From assembly GCA_019420585.1 (NCBI GenBank), contig JAHZGX010000011.1, positions 183,581 to 225,567 on the forward strand: a stretch of 41,987 nt of DNA. The letters run 5' to 3'. Below the pieces are notes generated by a model. The model worked only from the letters and a program-made list of their open reading frames with translations, did no database searches and was not told the DNA's origin. The translations under genes were made by a program, and so were the position numbers. The stretch is from Prevotellaceae bacterium (GTDB lineage Bacteria; Bacteroidota; Bacteroidia; Bacteroidales; Bacteroidaceae). Below are positions 6,695 to 14,530 of the stretch, one piece after another (position 1 is the first letter of the stretch; each line of letters opens with the position of its first letter).

Positions 6695-9168
6695 ACTTTT
6701 CCTCCCTCCGTCTTGTCGTCCGTAAAATGAAATTCCACGGGATTGTCCACCTTCCCGGGGAGCAGTGCAAAGTCCCACACATCGGCCACAGTCTTGACGT
6801 AATGGAAACTGACTCCCTCAAGGTAAACCTCTGGAATTTCTTCTATGTCCTTCTTGTTGTCCTCGCAGAGCATGATGTCTGTTATACCGGCTCTTTTTGC
6901 TGCCAGTATTTTCTCACGTATCCCACCCACGGGAAGCACTTTGCCCCGGAGCGTAATTTCTCCCGTCATGGCCAGTTTTTCGCGCACCCGTCGCTGTGTC
7001 AGTGCGCTGGCAATGCTGGTGGCTATGGTCACACCTGCACTGGGACCGTCTTTTGGCACGGCTCCTTCGGGCACATGTATGTGTATATTGTAGTTGTCGA
7101 AGATGCGCATGTCAATATCTAAGTACGCGGCATGAGCCTTGATGTACTCCAAAGCCAACATGGCACTCTCCTTCATCACGTCACCCAGGTTGCCCGTAAG
7201 CGTGAGTTTGCCGCTCTTTCCCTGACTAAGACTCGTCTCAATGAACAGAATCTCGCCCCCCACACTGGTCCAGGCCAGGCCGGTCACCACGCCGGCGTCA
7301 TGGTTGCCCTGATATATGTCCCTGCTGAAAGGTGGGTTTCCCAGAAGACTCTGTATATTGTCGGAACCTATGGTCTTGGGCAGTTCTTCCTCAGTACCGC
7401 GTGCTACTGACAGGGCTATTTTCCTCAACAGTTTGTTGATTTGCTTTTCCAGTCCGCGCACACCGCTCTCGCGCGTGTACCTTTCTATTATATATTCCAG
7501 TGCCTCCCTGCCTATCCTTGGTGCAACTTTGCCTGCAAGTCCCATTTCCTCCTTGGCTTTGGGAAGCAGGTGGCGGCGTGCTATCTCCACTTTTTCCTCC
7601 GTGATGTATCCGCCCACCTCAATAAGTTCCATTCGGTCAAGCAGTGGCCTGGGAATAGAGTTGATGTTGTTGGCCGTGGCAATGAACATCACCCGGCTCA
7701 GGTCATAGTCCATGTCCAGGAAATTATCATGGAAAGCGTTGTTCTGCTCCGGGTCGAGCACTTCCAAGAGTGCCGACGAGGGGTCTCCGTTGACGGTATT
7801 CTCCGTCACCTTGTCTATCTCATCAAGGATGAACACAGGATTTGACGAACCGGCCTTCTGTATTCCCTTGATGATGCGCCCGGGCATGGCACCTATGTAT
7901 GTGCGCCTGTGTCCACGTATCTCACTCTCATCGTGCATGCCTCCCAGACTGATGCGCACATATTTCCTGTTCAGTGCGGCTGCTATGCTTTTGCCCAGGC
8001 TGGTCTTGCCCACTCCCGGAGGTCCGTACAGGCAGATGATTGGGCTTTTGAGGTCATTCTTCAGTTTCAGCACAGCCAGGTGTTCGAGTATGCGCTCCTT
8101 CACCTTTTCCATGCCGTAGTGATCCTTGTTCAGGCGGCTTTCCGCCCGCTTGAGGTCAAGCGAGTCTTTGGTGCAATAGTCCCAGGGAAGCTGCAGTATG
8201 GTCTGCAGGTAGTTCAGTTGCACGTTGTAGTCGGGCGACTGCATGTTGATACGTGACAGTTTGGCCAGTTCCTGCTCAAAGGTCTCCTTGACTTTCTTGC
8301 TCCACTGCTTTGACTTGGCTTCCTGTTTCATGCGCTCCTGGTCATCCTGCTTTGCGCTTGAATCATCCTTGTTGCCAAGTTCGTTTTGCAGTTGCCTTAT
8401 TTCCTGACTGAGGAAATACTCGCGTTGCTGCTTGTCTATTTCTTTCTGTGTCCTGTGCTCTATCTCCTTTCTCAATCTGGCCAGTTGCAGCATGCTGTTG
8501 AGGGTGGCCAGAGCATTCTCTGCTCTTTCGAGTTCCGTGTCAGCGGTCAGCAACCTGTATTTGAGGTCTGTGCCCATGGGCAGATAACTGCATATCACGT
8601 TGAGCATGAGTGCCGACGGTTCCATGCCGTCCACATATTGGATGAATTCCTGTGGGCAGAATTCCGAGAGTTCGGCCAGTGCCTTCACCTTCTCCTTCAG
8701 TTCCACCAGCATGGCCATGAAAGTTTCATTTTCCTCAGGATTGGGCTCCACATCGGTCTTGGCCTCTACCATTCCGTGGTATCCCTTGGCATCCTGTTCC
8801 AGGGAAATCAGTTGCACTCTGTTGGCAGCATGTATCAGTGCAGTATAATTGCCGTCGGGAAGTTTCAGGAAGTGCACCAGCCTTCCTATTACTCCGGTGG
8901 GGTACAAGTCTTCCTGGCCTGGATGGTCAGTGGATGAATCCTTCTGGCAGAAAACGGCCATCAACCCGTTTCCCTTCTCCACCTCCTTCAAGGTCTTTAT
9001 GCTGATGCTTCGCCCGATGGTCACAGGAGTCATTGTGCCCGGGAAGAGTACGGAATCACGCACACACAGGACAGGCATGTCGCCGCCCATGTCAGAGTGC
9101 ATCATCTTGTTCGATTCTGCGCTCAAGTCTGCAACAAAGGAGAAAGAAACCTTTTTGGTGTTTGTCAT
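6691..9168 (-). CDS. lon: ATP-dependent protease Lon
   Basis: A cytoplasmic AAA+ serine protease that degrades misfolded and regulatory proteins. The 825 residues include the N-terminal substrate-recognition domain (about 32-230), a coiled-coil (about 230-300), and the AAA+ module with Walker A GPPGVGKTS (382-390) and Walker B VFILDEID (445-452). The C-terminal protease has the Ser710-Lys753 dyad, in DGPSAG and GGIREK. It is the first gene of the operon lon-tgt-lptG-helicase and overlaps tgt by 4 bp. Its promoter lies in the divergent region shared with trmN. Confidence 0.97.
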   Translation of the reverse strand: MTNTKKVSFSFVADLSAESNKMMHSDMGGDMPVLCVRDSVLFPGTMTPVTIGRSISIKTLKEVEKGNGLMAVFCQKDSSTDHPGQEDLYPTGVIGRLVHFLKLPDGNYTALIHAANRVQLISLEQDAKGYHGMVEAKTDVEPNPEENETFMAMLVELKEKVKALAELSEFCPQEFIQYVDGMEPSALMLNVICSYLPMGTDLKYRLLTADTELERAENALATLNSMLQLARLRKEIEHRTQKEIDKQQREYFLSQEIRQLQNELGNKDDSSAKQDDQERMKQEAKSKQWSKKVKETFEQELAKLSRINMQSPDYNVQLNYLQTILQLPWDYCTKDSLDLKRAESRLNKDHYGMEKVKERILEHLAVLKLKNDLKSPIICLYGPPGVGKTSLGKSIAAALNRKYVRISLGGMHDESEIRGHRRTYIGAMPGRIIKGIQKAGSSNPVFILDEIDKVTENTVNGDPSSALLEVLDPEQNNAFHDNFLDMDYDLSRVMFIATANNINSIPRPLLDRMELIEVGGYITEEKVEIARRHLLPKAKEEMGLAGKVAPRIGREALEYIIERYTRESGVRGLEKQINKLLRKIALSVARGTEEELPKTIGSDNIQSLLGNPPFSRDIYQGNHDAGVVTGLAWTSVGGEILFIETSLSQGKSGKLTLTGNLGDVMKESAMLALEYIKAHAAYLDIDMRIFDNYNIHIHVPEGAVPKDGPSAGVTIATSIASALTQRRVREKLAMTGEITLRGKVLPVGGIREKILAAKRAGITDIMLCEDNKKDIEEIPEVYLEGVSFHYVKTVADVWDFALLPGKVDNPVEFHFTDDKTEGGKV

Positions 9169-9220
9169 AGGGGTAAATCCTCTTTGTGTATCTGTGTATA
9201 TGTCTTGATTGAAACGGGTG

Positions 9221-9228
9221 CAAAAGTA
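9221..9228 (-). promoter_or_regulatory. Putative -7 box of the lon operon
   Basis: The minus strand reads TACTTTTGC, a match to TAnnTTTG, 52 nt upstream of the lon ATG. No clear -33 element is visible. No CIRCE-type inverted repeat is seen nearby. Confidence 0.6.
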
Positions 9229-9272
9229 CTAAAAATATTCCGTATTTCGCAGATATACGTGCCTAAAATGCG

Positions 9273-9280
9273 TATCTTTG
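9273..9280 (+). promoter_or_regulatory. Putative -7 box of trmN
   Basis: TATCTTTG matches TAnnTTTG and is followed by a leader of about 100 nt before trmN. It lies back-to-back with the lon promoter, 44 bp away. Confidence 0.55.
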
Positions 9281-9389
9281 CCCGCGCCGAACTGGGTTTG
9301 CCGGATTCAGTATTCCTGCAGGGAAAGCCATGAAAACCGGCAGCATGGTTTCTGGCAACGCATAATCCTATATTTGCAAGAAAGAATTT

Positions 9390-10097
9390 ATGAGCCAGTC
9401 ATATTTCCGATTCCGCCGTTTCACGGTGTATCACGATACCTCATCAATGCCTGTGGGCACAGACGGTGTCCTGCTTGGAGCCTGGGCAGATTTGACTGAG
9501 GCGCGCCACGTGCTTGACATCGGCACGGGCTCCGGACTTATTGCCCTGATGGCTGCCCAGCGTGCCCCGCAGGCTCTGGTGGAGGGCATCGATGTGGATG
9601 CCCTTTCTGTGAGTCAGGCTCGGCAGAACGCACAGGCCAGTCCATTTGCCTCGCGCGTGCTTGTCAGCCAGGCAGATGTGAGGACATTCCGTTCTGCCAA
9701 TGGCACATTTGACCACATTGTGTCCAATCCGCCTTTCTTTGTCAATGATGTCCTGCCGCCCTCTGTCCGCCGCATGAGGGCACGCAATGCCTCTGCACTC
9801 CCCGCTGCTTGTCTGTGGGATGCTGTGAACCGTCTGCTGTCTGAGGAAGGACGGTTCTCGGTAGTGTTGCCTTTCTCGTCACAGGCTACCTTCGTGGCCC
9901 TGGGACTGGAGCGTGGACTATATCTTTCACGTAGCCTCCAAGTGCGCACGGTCATGCGCAAGCCTCCCAAACGCGTGCTGCTTGAGTTTGCCCGTCATCG
10001 TGCTGAGCAGCCAACCTGCAGTGAGATGCTTCTTCAGTCCCCAGACGGTTCACGCTCGCCGGAATACGCCCAACTAACCCAGGATTTCTACCTATGA
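9390..10097 (+). CDS. trmN: tRNA1(Val) (adenine37-N6)-methyltransferase
   Basis: A SAM-dependent methyltransferase of the YfiC/TrmN6 family that makes m6A37 in tRNA-Val. The 235 residues carry the SAM motif LDIGTGSGLIAL (42-53), an acidic ribose-binding block GIDVDALSV (66-74), and the N6-adenine signature NPPFF (113-117). The N-terminal FRFRRFTVYHD pattern is typical of the family. The ATG at 9390 is preceded by AAAGAA. It is transcribed away from lon and followed by about 450 bp without a conventional gene. Confidence 0.9.
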   Translation: MSQSYFRFRRFTVYHDTSSMPVGTDGVLLGAWADLTEARHVLDIGTGSGLIALMAAQRAPQALVEGIDVDALSVSQARQNAQASPFASRVLVSQADVRTFRSANGTFDHIVSNPPFFVNDVLPPSVRRMRARNASALPAACLWDAVNRLLSEEGRFSVVLPFSSQATFVALGLERGLYLSRSLQVRTVMRKPPKRVLLEFARHRAEQPTCSEMLLQSPDGSRSPEYAQLTQDFYL

Positions 10098-10273
10098 ACG
10101 TCCCATGGTGGATGACCGAATTTTTCCCCATTATGGTACCATCTAATAAAGTTTTCAAGAAGCGGGTGTTTTACCCCTTGCACTCTATGCAGACATGCTT
10201 CCTGGCCTCCCCTGTCCCGAAGTGGCTTTGCCCCTCTCGCAACTGACTTGGTTACAACCCTTAAGTGACTTGA
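10098..10273. other. Intergenic stretch after trmN with no recognised gene
   Basis: I see no gene or convincing terminator here. It contains a 10-bp perfect palindrome, ATGGTACCAT (10133-10142), and a weak GGGT/ACCC hairpin (about 10163-10176) without a T-run. It also holds a loose inverted resemblance (TGGCCTCCC, CCGAAGTGGC at about 10203-10229) to the leader element that follows. Confidence 0.4.
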
Positions 10274-10281
10274 TAAATTTG
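10274..10281 (+). promoter_or_regulatory. Putative -7 box of the duplicated leader element, copy 1
   Basis: TAAATTTG matches TAnnTTTG, and a TTGG at 10249-10252 lies 21 nt upstream. The same box begins copy 2 at the other end of the window. I see no better promoter before the GT2 gene at 10551, so this probably drives both the small frame and that gene. Confidence 0.55.
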
Positions 10282-10407
10282 CGCTACATGCCAAAAAGCC
10301 TGTTGGCACGTTGCCACTACGGCCTGTCTGGGAAGCCAAGGGGACAAGAGAGAGCAGACATGAAGTATAACCATCAACCCCAATCAAGCACAATGAACCA
10401 ATATCAG
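10274..10407 (+). repeat. Dispersed promoter-leader-small ORF element, copy 1
   Basis: This matches the minus strand of 41864-41970. The block 10311-10352 aligns without gaps at 31 of 42 positions, and all 11 differences are transitions. The preceding part (GCCaaAAAGCC.GTTGGCACG) and the small-frame part (ATCAAGCACAATG) are also conserved. TTGGC (10303-10307) can pair with GCCAA (10335-10339) in both copies. The pattern suggests a transcribed, possibly structured leader rather than a random match. It is not a family I recognise. Confidence 0.75.
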
Positions 10408-10446
10408 TTGAAGCAAAACAGAAACCAAGAAGTAGAATTTTATTGA
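10360..10446 (+). CDS. Putative conserved small protein or leader peptide, 28 residues, copy 1
   Basis: The frame opens at an ATG after the purine-rich GGGGACAAGAGAGAGCAGAC and encodes 28 residues beginning MKYNHQPQSSTMNQYQ. A second copy at 41824-41883 gives MEYKHQSSTMIQYLPD. The two align at 13 positions with 10 identical, and the only indel is 6 nt, which keeps the frame. The peptide is polar, rich in Gln and Asn, and has no transmembrane segment or signal peptide. It lies 104 nt before the GT2 gene. It could be a leader peptide that controls that gene, an independent microprotein, or part of a repeat whose frame is incidental. Translation is unproven. Confidence 0.4.
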   Translation: MKYNHQPQSSTMNQYQLKQNRNQEVEFY

Positions 10447-10471
10447 TGAATTAAAGAAGCATTCCCCTAGA

Positions 10472-10519
10472 TTTATCTGCTGAACCGAGAGTATTACGGA
10501 GAAAATCTTGGCAGATAAA
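10472..10519 (+). promoter_or_regulatory. Inverted repeat between the small frame and the GT2 gene
   Basis: A 9-bp perfect stem (TTTATCTGC at 10472-10480 with GCAGATAAA at 10511-10519) encloses a 30-nt loop and is followed by CTCTTTCTT. It could be an attenuator or weak terminator ahead of the glycosyltransferase. Confidence 0.4.
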
Positions 10520-10550
10520 CTCTTTCTTCATACCTTTACCCAACAAAAAA

Positions 10551-11507
10551 ATGCCGTCAATGCCAGAGGAAAATGGAATCTCCATACTGATTCCCACATA
10601 TAACAGAGTTTGTGTGGAACTCGTGAAGGAACTGCACAGGCAGACTTCCACACTGGGCGGAATTCCGTGCGAGATAATTGTTGCCGATGATGCCTCCACC
10701 GACAAGGAGACTGTGGAGGACAACCGCAGCATCGGCAGTCTGGAAGGTTGTCGGTTTCTGGAAAGGCTCAACAACGTGGGGCGGGCAAGGATAAGGAATT
10801 TCCTGGTACGCGAGGCACGGTACAGGTGGGTGCTTTTCATTGACAGTGGAATGAGAGTACGCAGCCACACGTTTCTGACCATCTACCTGGATATGCTGAG
10901 GAAGTTGCCTCAACAGGAAAACAGGATGCTCGTGCTCTATGGCGGATACAGCATTGCGCATGCCCGGGAAGCCAATCCCGGCCAGGCACTTGACTACAAC
11001 CTGCGCTATCAGTTTGAGTCGAAATCTCCTCAGAACGGCAATGCCGCGCTGCGCCAACGGCATCCCTATAGGGATTTTCACACCTCCAACTTTCTGGCAA
11101 GTAAAATTACCCTGCTCCGCTACCCGCTTGACGAGCGTTTCCTGCGCTATGGTTATGAGGATGTCTTGTGGGGAATCACGCTGGAGAAGGTTGGTGTACC
11201 CATACATCATGTGGACAATCCTGTCAGTTTCGAGAAATATGAAACCAACAGAGCCTTCCTGGAGAAAACAGAGGAAGGACTGTGCACGCTCCATCAGTTC
11301 AGAGAGGAATTGGGGGCCGGTTCACGTCTGGTGGCCATGGCTGAGCGGCTGAAGCGGACAGGCGTAGCCTATCCCTTGGTTAGGTGGACTTATTCCTTGG
11401 CGTCCTTGCATATAAAGGCCCGACTTACAGGTGGTAAGCCGAGCCTCTTCCTCTTCAATGTATACAAACTGATATATTACATCCACCTGGACTTCCAGAG
11501 CCGCTGA
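10551..11507 (+). CDS. Family 2 glycosyltransferase
   Basis: A 318-residue inverting GT-A fold transferase. The N-terminus has the GT2 pattern ISILIPTYNR (10-19), then CEIIVADDASTD (40-51) and VGRARIRN (76-83). A DxD-like FIDSG is at 97-100, and an acidic GYEDVLWG block near 207-214 probably holds the catalytic base. There is no clear transmembrane helix. The sugar donor and acceptor cannot be told from sequence. Starts at 10551 and 10560 are both possible. It sits alone, convergent with gldE, behind the duplicated leader element. It is not within a polysaccharide cluster. Confidence 0.85.
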   Translation: MPSMPEENGISILIPTYNRVCVELVKELHRQTSTLGGIPCEIIVADDASTDKETVEDNRSIGSLEGCRFLERLNNVGRARIRNFLVREARYRWVLFIDSGMRVRSHTFLTIYLDMLRKLPQQENRMLVLYGGYSIAHAREANPGQALDYNLRYQFESKSPQNGNAALRQRHPYRDFHTSNFLASKITLLRYPLDERFLRYGYEDVLWGITLEKVGVPIHHVDNPVSFEKYETNRAFLEKTEEGLCTLHQFREELGAGSRLVAMAERLKRTGVAYPLVRWTYSLASLHIKARLTGGKPSLFLFNVYKLIYYIHLDFQSR

Positions 11508-11527
11508 ACGGGGAAGCCGGACAACAC

Positions 11528-12877
11528 TCACGCGTTCATGCAGGACGTGACCTTCTTCCGGTCAATTACTTTTATCTTCAATATGCGGCGATTGTCCATC
11601 TCTGTCACCTCGAAGGTGAATCGCCCGTGGTCGGTACGTTCATGCAGTTCGGGGAAGTCCCCCTTAATTTCAAGCAGCAATCCGGCCAGCGTGTCAGCTT
11701 CACCCTCGGCCTGCTGGAAATAGTCATCAGACAAGTTGAATATCTTCAAGAAATCTGCCAAAAGAGTCTTTCCCTCAAATATGTATGTATTCTGATTGAG
11801 CCTTTGGTAGGTTTTTTCGTCCTCGTCATATTCATCATTTATTTCACCCACTATCTCTTCAATGATGTCCTCCATGGTCACAATGCCGCTTGTTCCGCCA
11901 AACTCATCCACCACAATGGCAATGTGCACCTTGTTGCTTTGGAAATCACGCAGCAAGTCATCAATCATCTTAGTCTCTGGCACAAAGTAAGGCGGACGTA
12001 TGAGGCTTTGCCAACGGAAGTTGGCAGGTTTGCCCAAGTGGGGGAGCAAGTCCTTAATATAGAGCACGCCCTTGATATTGTCCTGCGTTCCCTGATAGAC
12101 GGGTATGCGGCTGTAGTTGTTTTCCACAATGCATTTAAGCACCTGTGGGAAGGGAGTCTTCACATCGAGATCCACAATGTCCATGCGGCTCGTCATCACC
12201 TCACGCGCCATTTCTCCCCCAAAGCGTATGATTCCATGGAGCATGCTGCTCTCCTGCGCGATGTCCTTTTGGTCGGTCAGTTCCATGGCTTTTTCCAGGT
12301 CGTCCACCGTAAGACTCCGGTTGCCGGCATGCACAAGGTGCTCAACCATCACCTTGCTCTTGATAAGCAGCATGCTGGCCGGGCTGCACACGCGGCACAG
12401 GAAACGCAGTACGGGTGCAGAGAAACGCGTGAAGCGCAGGGCATGCTGTGCGCTGTATATCTTGGGGGTAACCTCTCCAAAGAATAGGAGCAGGAAGGTG
12501 AGCAACACCGTCATGCACAGATACTCAAGCCATTCAGCCGCTCCAAAACTCACGGTATTGTGTATGGCGAAGTTAAGCAGAATGACTATGGCCACGTTGA
12601 CCAGATTGTTGCAGATGAGTATGGTGGCCAGTAACTCTTCGGAGTCATTGCGCAGAAACATGATGTCATTGTCCGATGGATGACGCTGTTCCTCAATCTC
12701 ATCTATCTCTGCAGGGCACAGACCGAAAAAAGCCGTCTCACTTGCTGATACGAATGCAGAGCATAACAGCAGTCCACAAGAAAGGAGTATTGCCACAGAG
12801 ACGCCTATGGTGGGGGGAAAGAACTGTATGGCAGAGAATGAGTCAGTAAGAAACTGCCAAGTATATAATGATATCAA
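11528..12877 (-). CDS. gldE: GldE-like CNNM/CBS-domain membrane protein
   Basis: A 449-residue membrane protein. It has an N-terminal CNNM (DUF21) domain with about three to four transmembrane helices (about 23-190), including SASETAFFGL and FFGEVTPKIY. This is followed by paired CBS domains (about 215-345, with YSRIPVYQG and VDEFGGTSGIVTMED) and a C-terminal CorC/HlyC domain (about 365-440). In Bacteroidetes this family next to mutY and ssb is called GldE, after the gliding protein, but most carriers do not glide; a metal-ion transport role is plausible. The only start that fits is TTG at 12877, since no ATG or GTG opens the frame. gldD, often its neighbour, is absent. Confidence 0.85.
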   Translation of the reverse strand: MISLYTWQFLTDSFSAIQFFPPTIGVSVAILLSCGLLLCSAFVSASETAFFGLCPAEIDEIEEQRHPSDNDIMFLRNDSEELLATILICNNLVNVAIVILLNFAIHNTVSFGAAEWLEYLCMTVLLTFLLLFFGEVTPKIYSAQHALRFTRFSAPVLRFLCRVCSPASMLLIKSKVMVEHLVHAGNRSLTVDDLEKAMELTDQKDIAQESSMLHGIIRFGGEMAREVMTSRMDIVDLDVKTPFPQVLKCIVENNYSRIPVYQGTQDNIKGVLYIKDLLPHLGKPANFRWQSLIRPPYFVPETKMIDDLLRDFQSNKVHIAIVVDEFGGTSGIVTMEDIIEEIVGEINDEYDEDEKTYQRLNQNTYIFEGKTLLADFLKIFNLSDDYFQQAEGEADTLAGLLLEIKGDFPELHERTDHGRFTFEVTEMDNRRILKIKVIDRKKVTSCMNA

Positions 12878-12930
12878 TGTCTTATGATTAGATGTATGTA
12901 ATGATTGGAATCTGGTGTGAGAGTACGGAA

Positions 12931-13287
12931 TCAGGCCTGTTGGGGAGTCTCCTTCTCCCTCCTGGGAGTGAGCATCTCCATGGTTTTTGCCACAATTTCT
13001 GGCTGTCGGCGAGTTGTTCCATTCTTCTCTTCTATGCTGCGGTAATATATTTCCCCCTCCACATAGAGTTTATCTCCCTTGTGAACGTATTTTTCCACAA
13101 TTTCGGCCAATCCTTTCCAAAACACGACATAGTGCCATGTTGTACGCTCGGGCACCTCACCACCGCTGGCGGTCTTGTAACCGCGCTCGGTGGTGGCAAG
13201 CCACAAATTGGCCACACAGAGCCCTCTGTCCACATATTTCACCTCGGGTTCCATGCCCACGTTGCCTATCAGCATTACCTTGTTCAT
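12931..13287 (-). CDS. ssb: Single-stranded DNA-binding protein (short form)
   Basis: A 118-residue OB-fold protein starting MNKVMLIGNVG, with TTWHYVVFWKGLAEIVEKY and KGDKLYVEGEIYYRS typical of bacterial SSB. It coats single-stranded DNA in replication and repair. Most SSBs, including those I recall at this locus in Bacteroides, continue with a flexible linker and an acidic tip ending in DDLPF-like residues that recruit partner proteins. Here the protein ends at ETPQQA with neither. It lies between mutY and gldE, with its own near-consensus promoter, and another full-length SSB may exist elsewhere in the genome. Confidence 0.93.
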   Translation of the reverse strand: MNKVMLIGNVGMEPEVKYVDRGLCVANLWLATTERGYKTASGGEVPERTTWHYVVFWKGLAEIVEKYVHKGDKLYVEGEIYYRSIEEKNGTTRRQPEIVAKTMEMLTPRREKETPQQA

Positions 13288-13407
13288 GTTTATAACTTAT
13301 ATATTAAACAGGAATAGCCGGTATACATGATGTCCGACTTCGGCTGTCACATAATGCTGTTTCCCTTTGACAGGAAACGTTTTCTTGCACTTTTTCTCCT
13401 GCATCGG

Positions 13408-13438
13408 CAAAATTAGATATTTATCTGCTTGTGGCAAA
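13408..13438 (-). promoter_or_regulatory. Promoter of ssb-gldE
   Basis: The minus strand reads TTTG (13438-13435), then 19 nt, then TAATTTTG (13415-13408), an exact match to the Bacteroidetes consensus. The -33 TTTG is itself the end of a second TAATTTTG (13442-13435). The -33 part lies inside the mutY 3' end, leaving a leader of about 115 nt before ssb. Confidence 0.8.
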
Positions 13439-14509
13439 ATTACGGGACTGCATTTTACTCCAGATGTTCTCCAGGGGGCGTGGCAGGGCACAGGCATCCA
13501 CTTCAGAGGTTGTCATCCAAGTGCCAGCAAAGGGGCAAGAGGCAGTATCGGTCAGCAATTCATAGAAGTCGATATGCAGCAATCTGTGGGTTAATCTGTG
13601 AATCACACCGCCCTGCAGCAGAGTGAGCCGCCCTTTGGGCAACCTTTCCTCCACTTGAGAAAGGGTGAGGGGCGCACAAGACTCCCACATGGGAAACTGG
13701 TAAAGCCCACGATAGATGTCTCCCCCGTCACGCTTCTGCATCAGTACATGGCCGTCATGGCTTCTGACACAGACGAATGTCAGGAAGCGCTCGGTGAGGC
13801 TTATGCGGTGTTGCTTGACAGGAAGGGCACCAACTTGGCCGGTGGCAAGAGCCACGCAAGTGTCTGCCACGGGACACAGGCTGCACTGCGGTGAAGCAGG
13901 AGTGCACACGATGGCTCCAAAATCCATGATGGCCTGATTGTAGAGGGCAGGCTGCTGCTTGTCCAAACGAAGATGAGCCACGGCAGCAAATTCCTTTGCC
14001 CCTGCAGTGGAATCAATGGGGGTAGATATGCCGGCATGCCGTGCCAGCACCCGGTACACATTGCCATCGACCACTGCGCGCGGTTCACCATAGGCAAAAC
14101 TGGCTACTGCAGCCGCGGTATAGCGACCGACTCCAGGCAGGCGGAGCAGTTCGTCATAGCAGCGGGGGAAATGTCCTCCATCCACTGCCTGCTTGGCCGC
14201 CTTATGAAGGTTACGTGCCCGACTGTAATAACCCAATCCTTGCCACAGCCGCATCACTTCGTCCTCAGGTGCCTGTGCCAGGTCTTCAACCCTGGGATAG
14301 TGTTCCACAAAACGTTGCCAATAGTCACGTCCTTGCTCCACACGTGTCTGCTGGAGTATGATTTCCGACAGCCAAATTCGGTAAGCATCGGTGGTGTGCC
14401 GCCAGGGTAAGTCTCTGCCGTGGAGCGTGTACCACTCCTCTATGCGTGCTGCAAAGGTGTGGTCAACATAACAATCCGTCTCTATGGTGCAAGCGTGCTG
14501 CTTGTTCAT
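13421..14509 (-). CDS. mutY: A/G-specific adenine DNA glycosylase
   Basis: MutY removes adenine mispaired with 8-oxoguanine. The 362 residues comprise the helix-hairpin-helix glycosylase domain with catalytic Glu49 (LSEIILQQTRV) and Asp148 (VVDGNVYR), the LPGVGRYTA hairpin (124-132), the [4Fe-4S] cluster cysteines 202, 209, 212 and 218, and a C-terminal NUDIX-like domain (about 235-355) that reads 8-oxoG. It starts 21 nt after the outer-membrane protein gene and precedes ssb-gldE, the usual phylum order. Confidence 0.95.
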   Translation of the reverse strand: MNKQHACTIETDCYVDHTFAARIEEWYTLHGRDLPWRHTTDAYRIWLSEIILQQTRVEQGRDYWQRFVEHYPRVEDLAQAPEDEVMRLWQGLGYYSRARNLHKAAKQAVDGGHFPRCYDELLRLPGVGRYTAAAVASFAYGEPRAVVDGNVYRVLARHAGISTPIDSTAGAKEFAAVAHLRLDKQQPALYNQAIMDFGAIVCTPASPQCSLCPVADTCVALATGQVGALPVKQHRISLTERFLTFVCVRSHDGHVLMQKRDGGDIYRGLYQFPMWESCAPLTLSQVEERLPKGRLTLLQGGVIHRLTHRLLHIDFYELLTDTASCPFAGTWMTTSEVDACALPRPLENIWSKMQSRNFATSR

Positions 14510-14530
14510 ACTGGTGAATAGGCTGGAGTT

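Noticed and set aside
5675..6730. 351-codon open frame antisense to tgt
   Set aside because: It mirrors the tgt coding frame and lacks any recognisable motif.
10133..10142. Perfect palindrome ATGGTACCAT as an operator
   Set aside because: Ten bases alone is too short to support a regulator site, and no promoter overlaps it.
10201..10230. Partial inverted copy of the leader element just upstream of copy 1
   Set aside because: Only two short blocks (TGGCCTCCC and CCGAAGTGGC) match, with poor sequence between them. It may be chance or a decayed arm.
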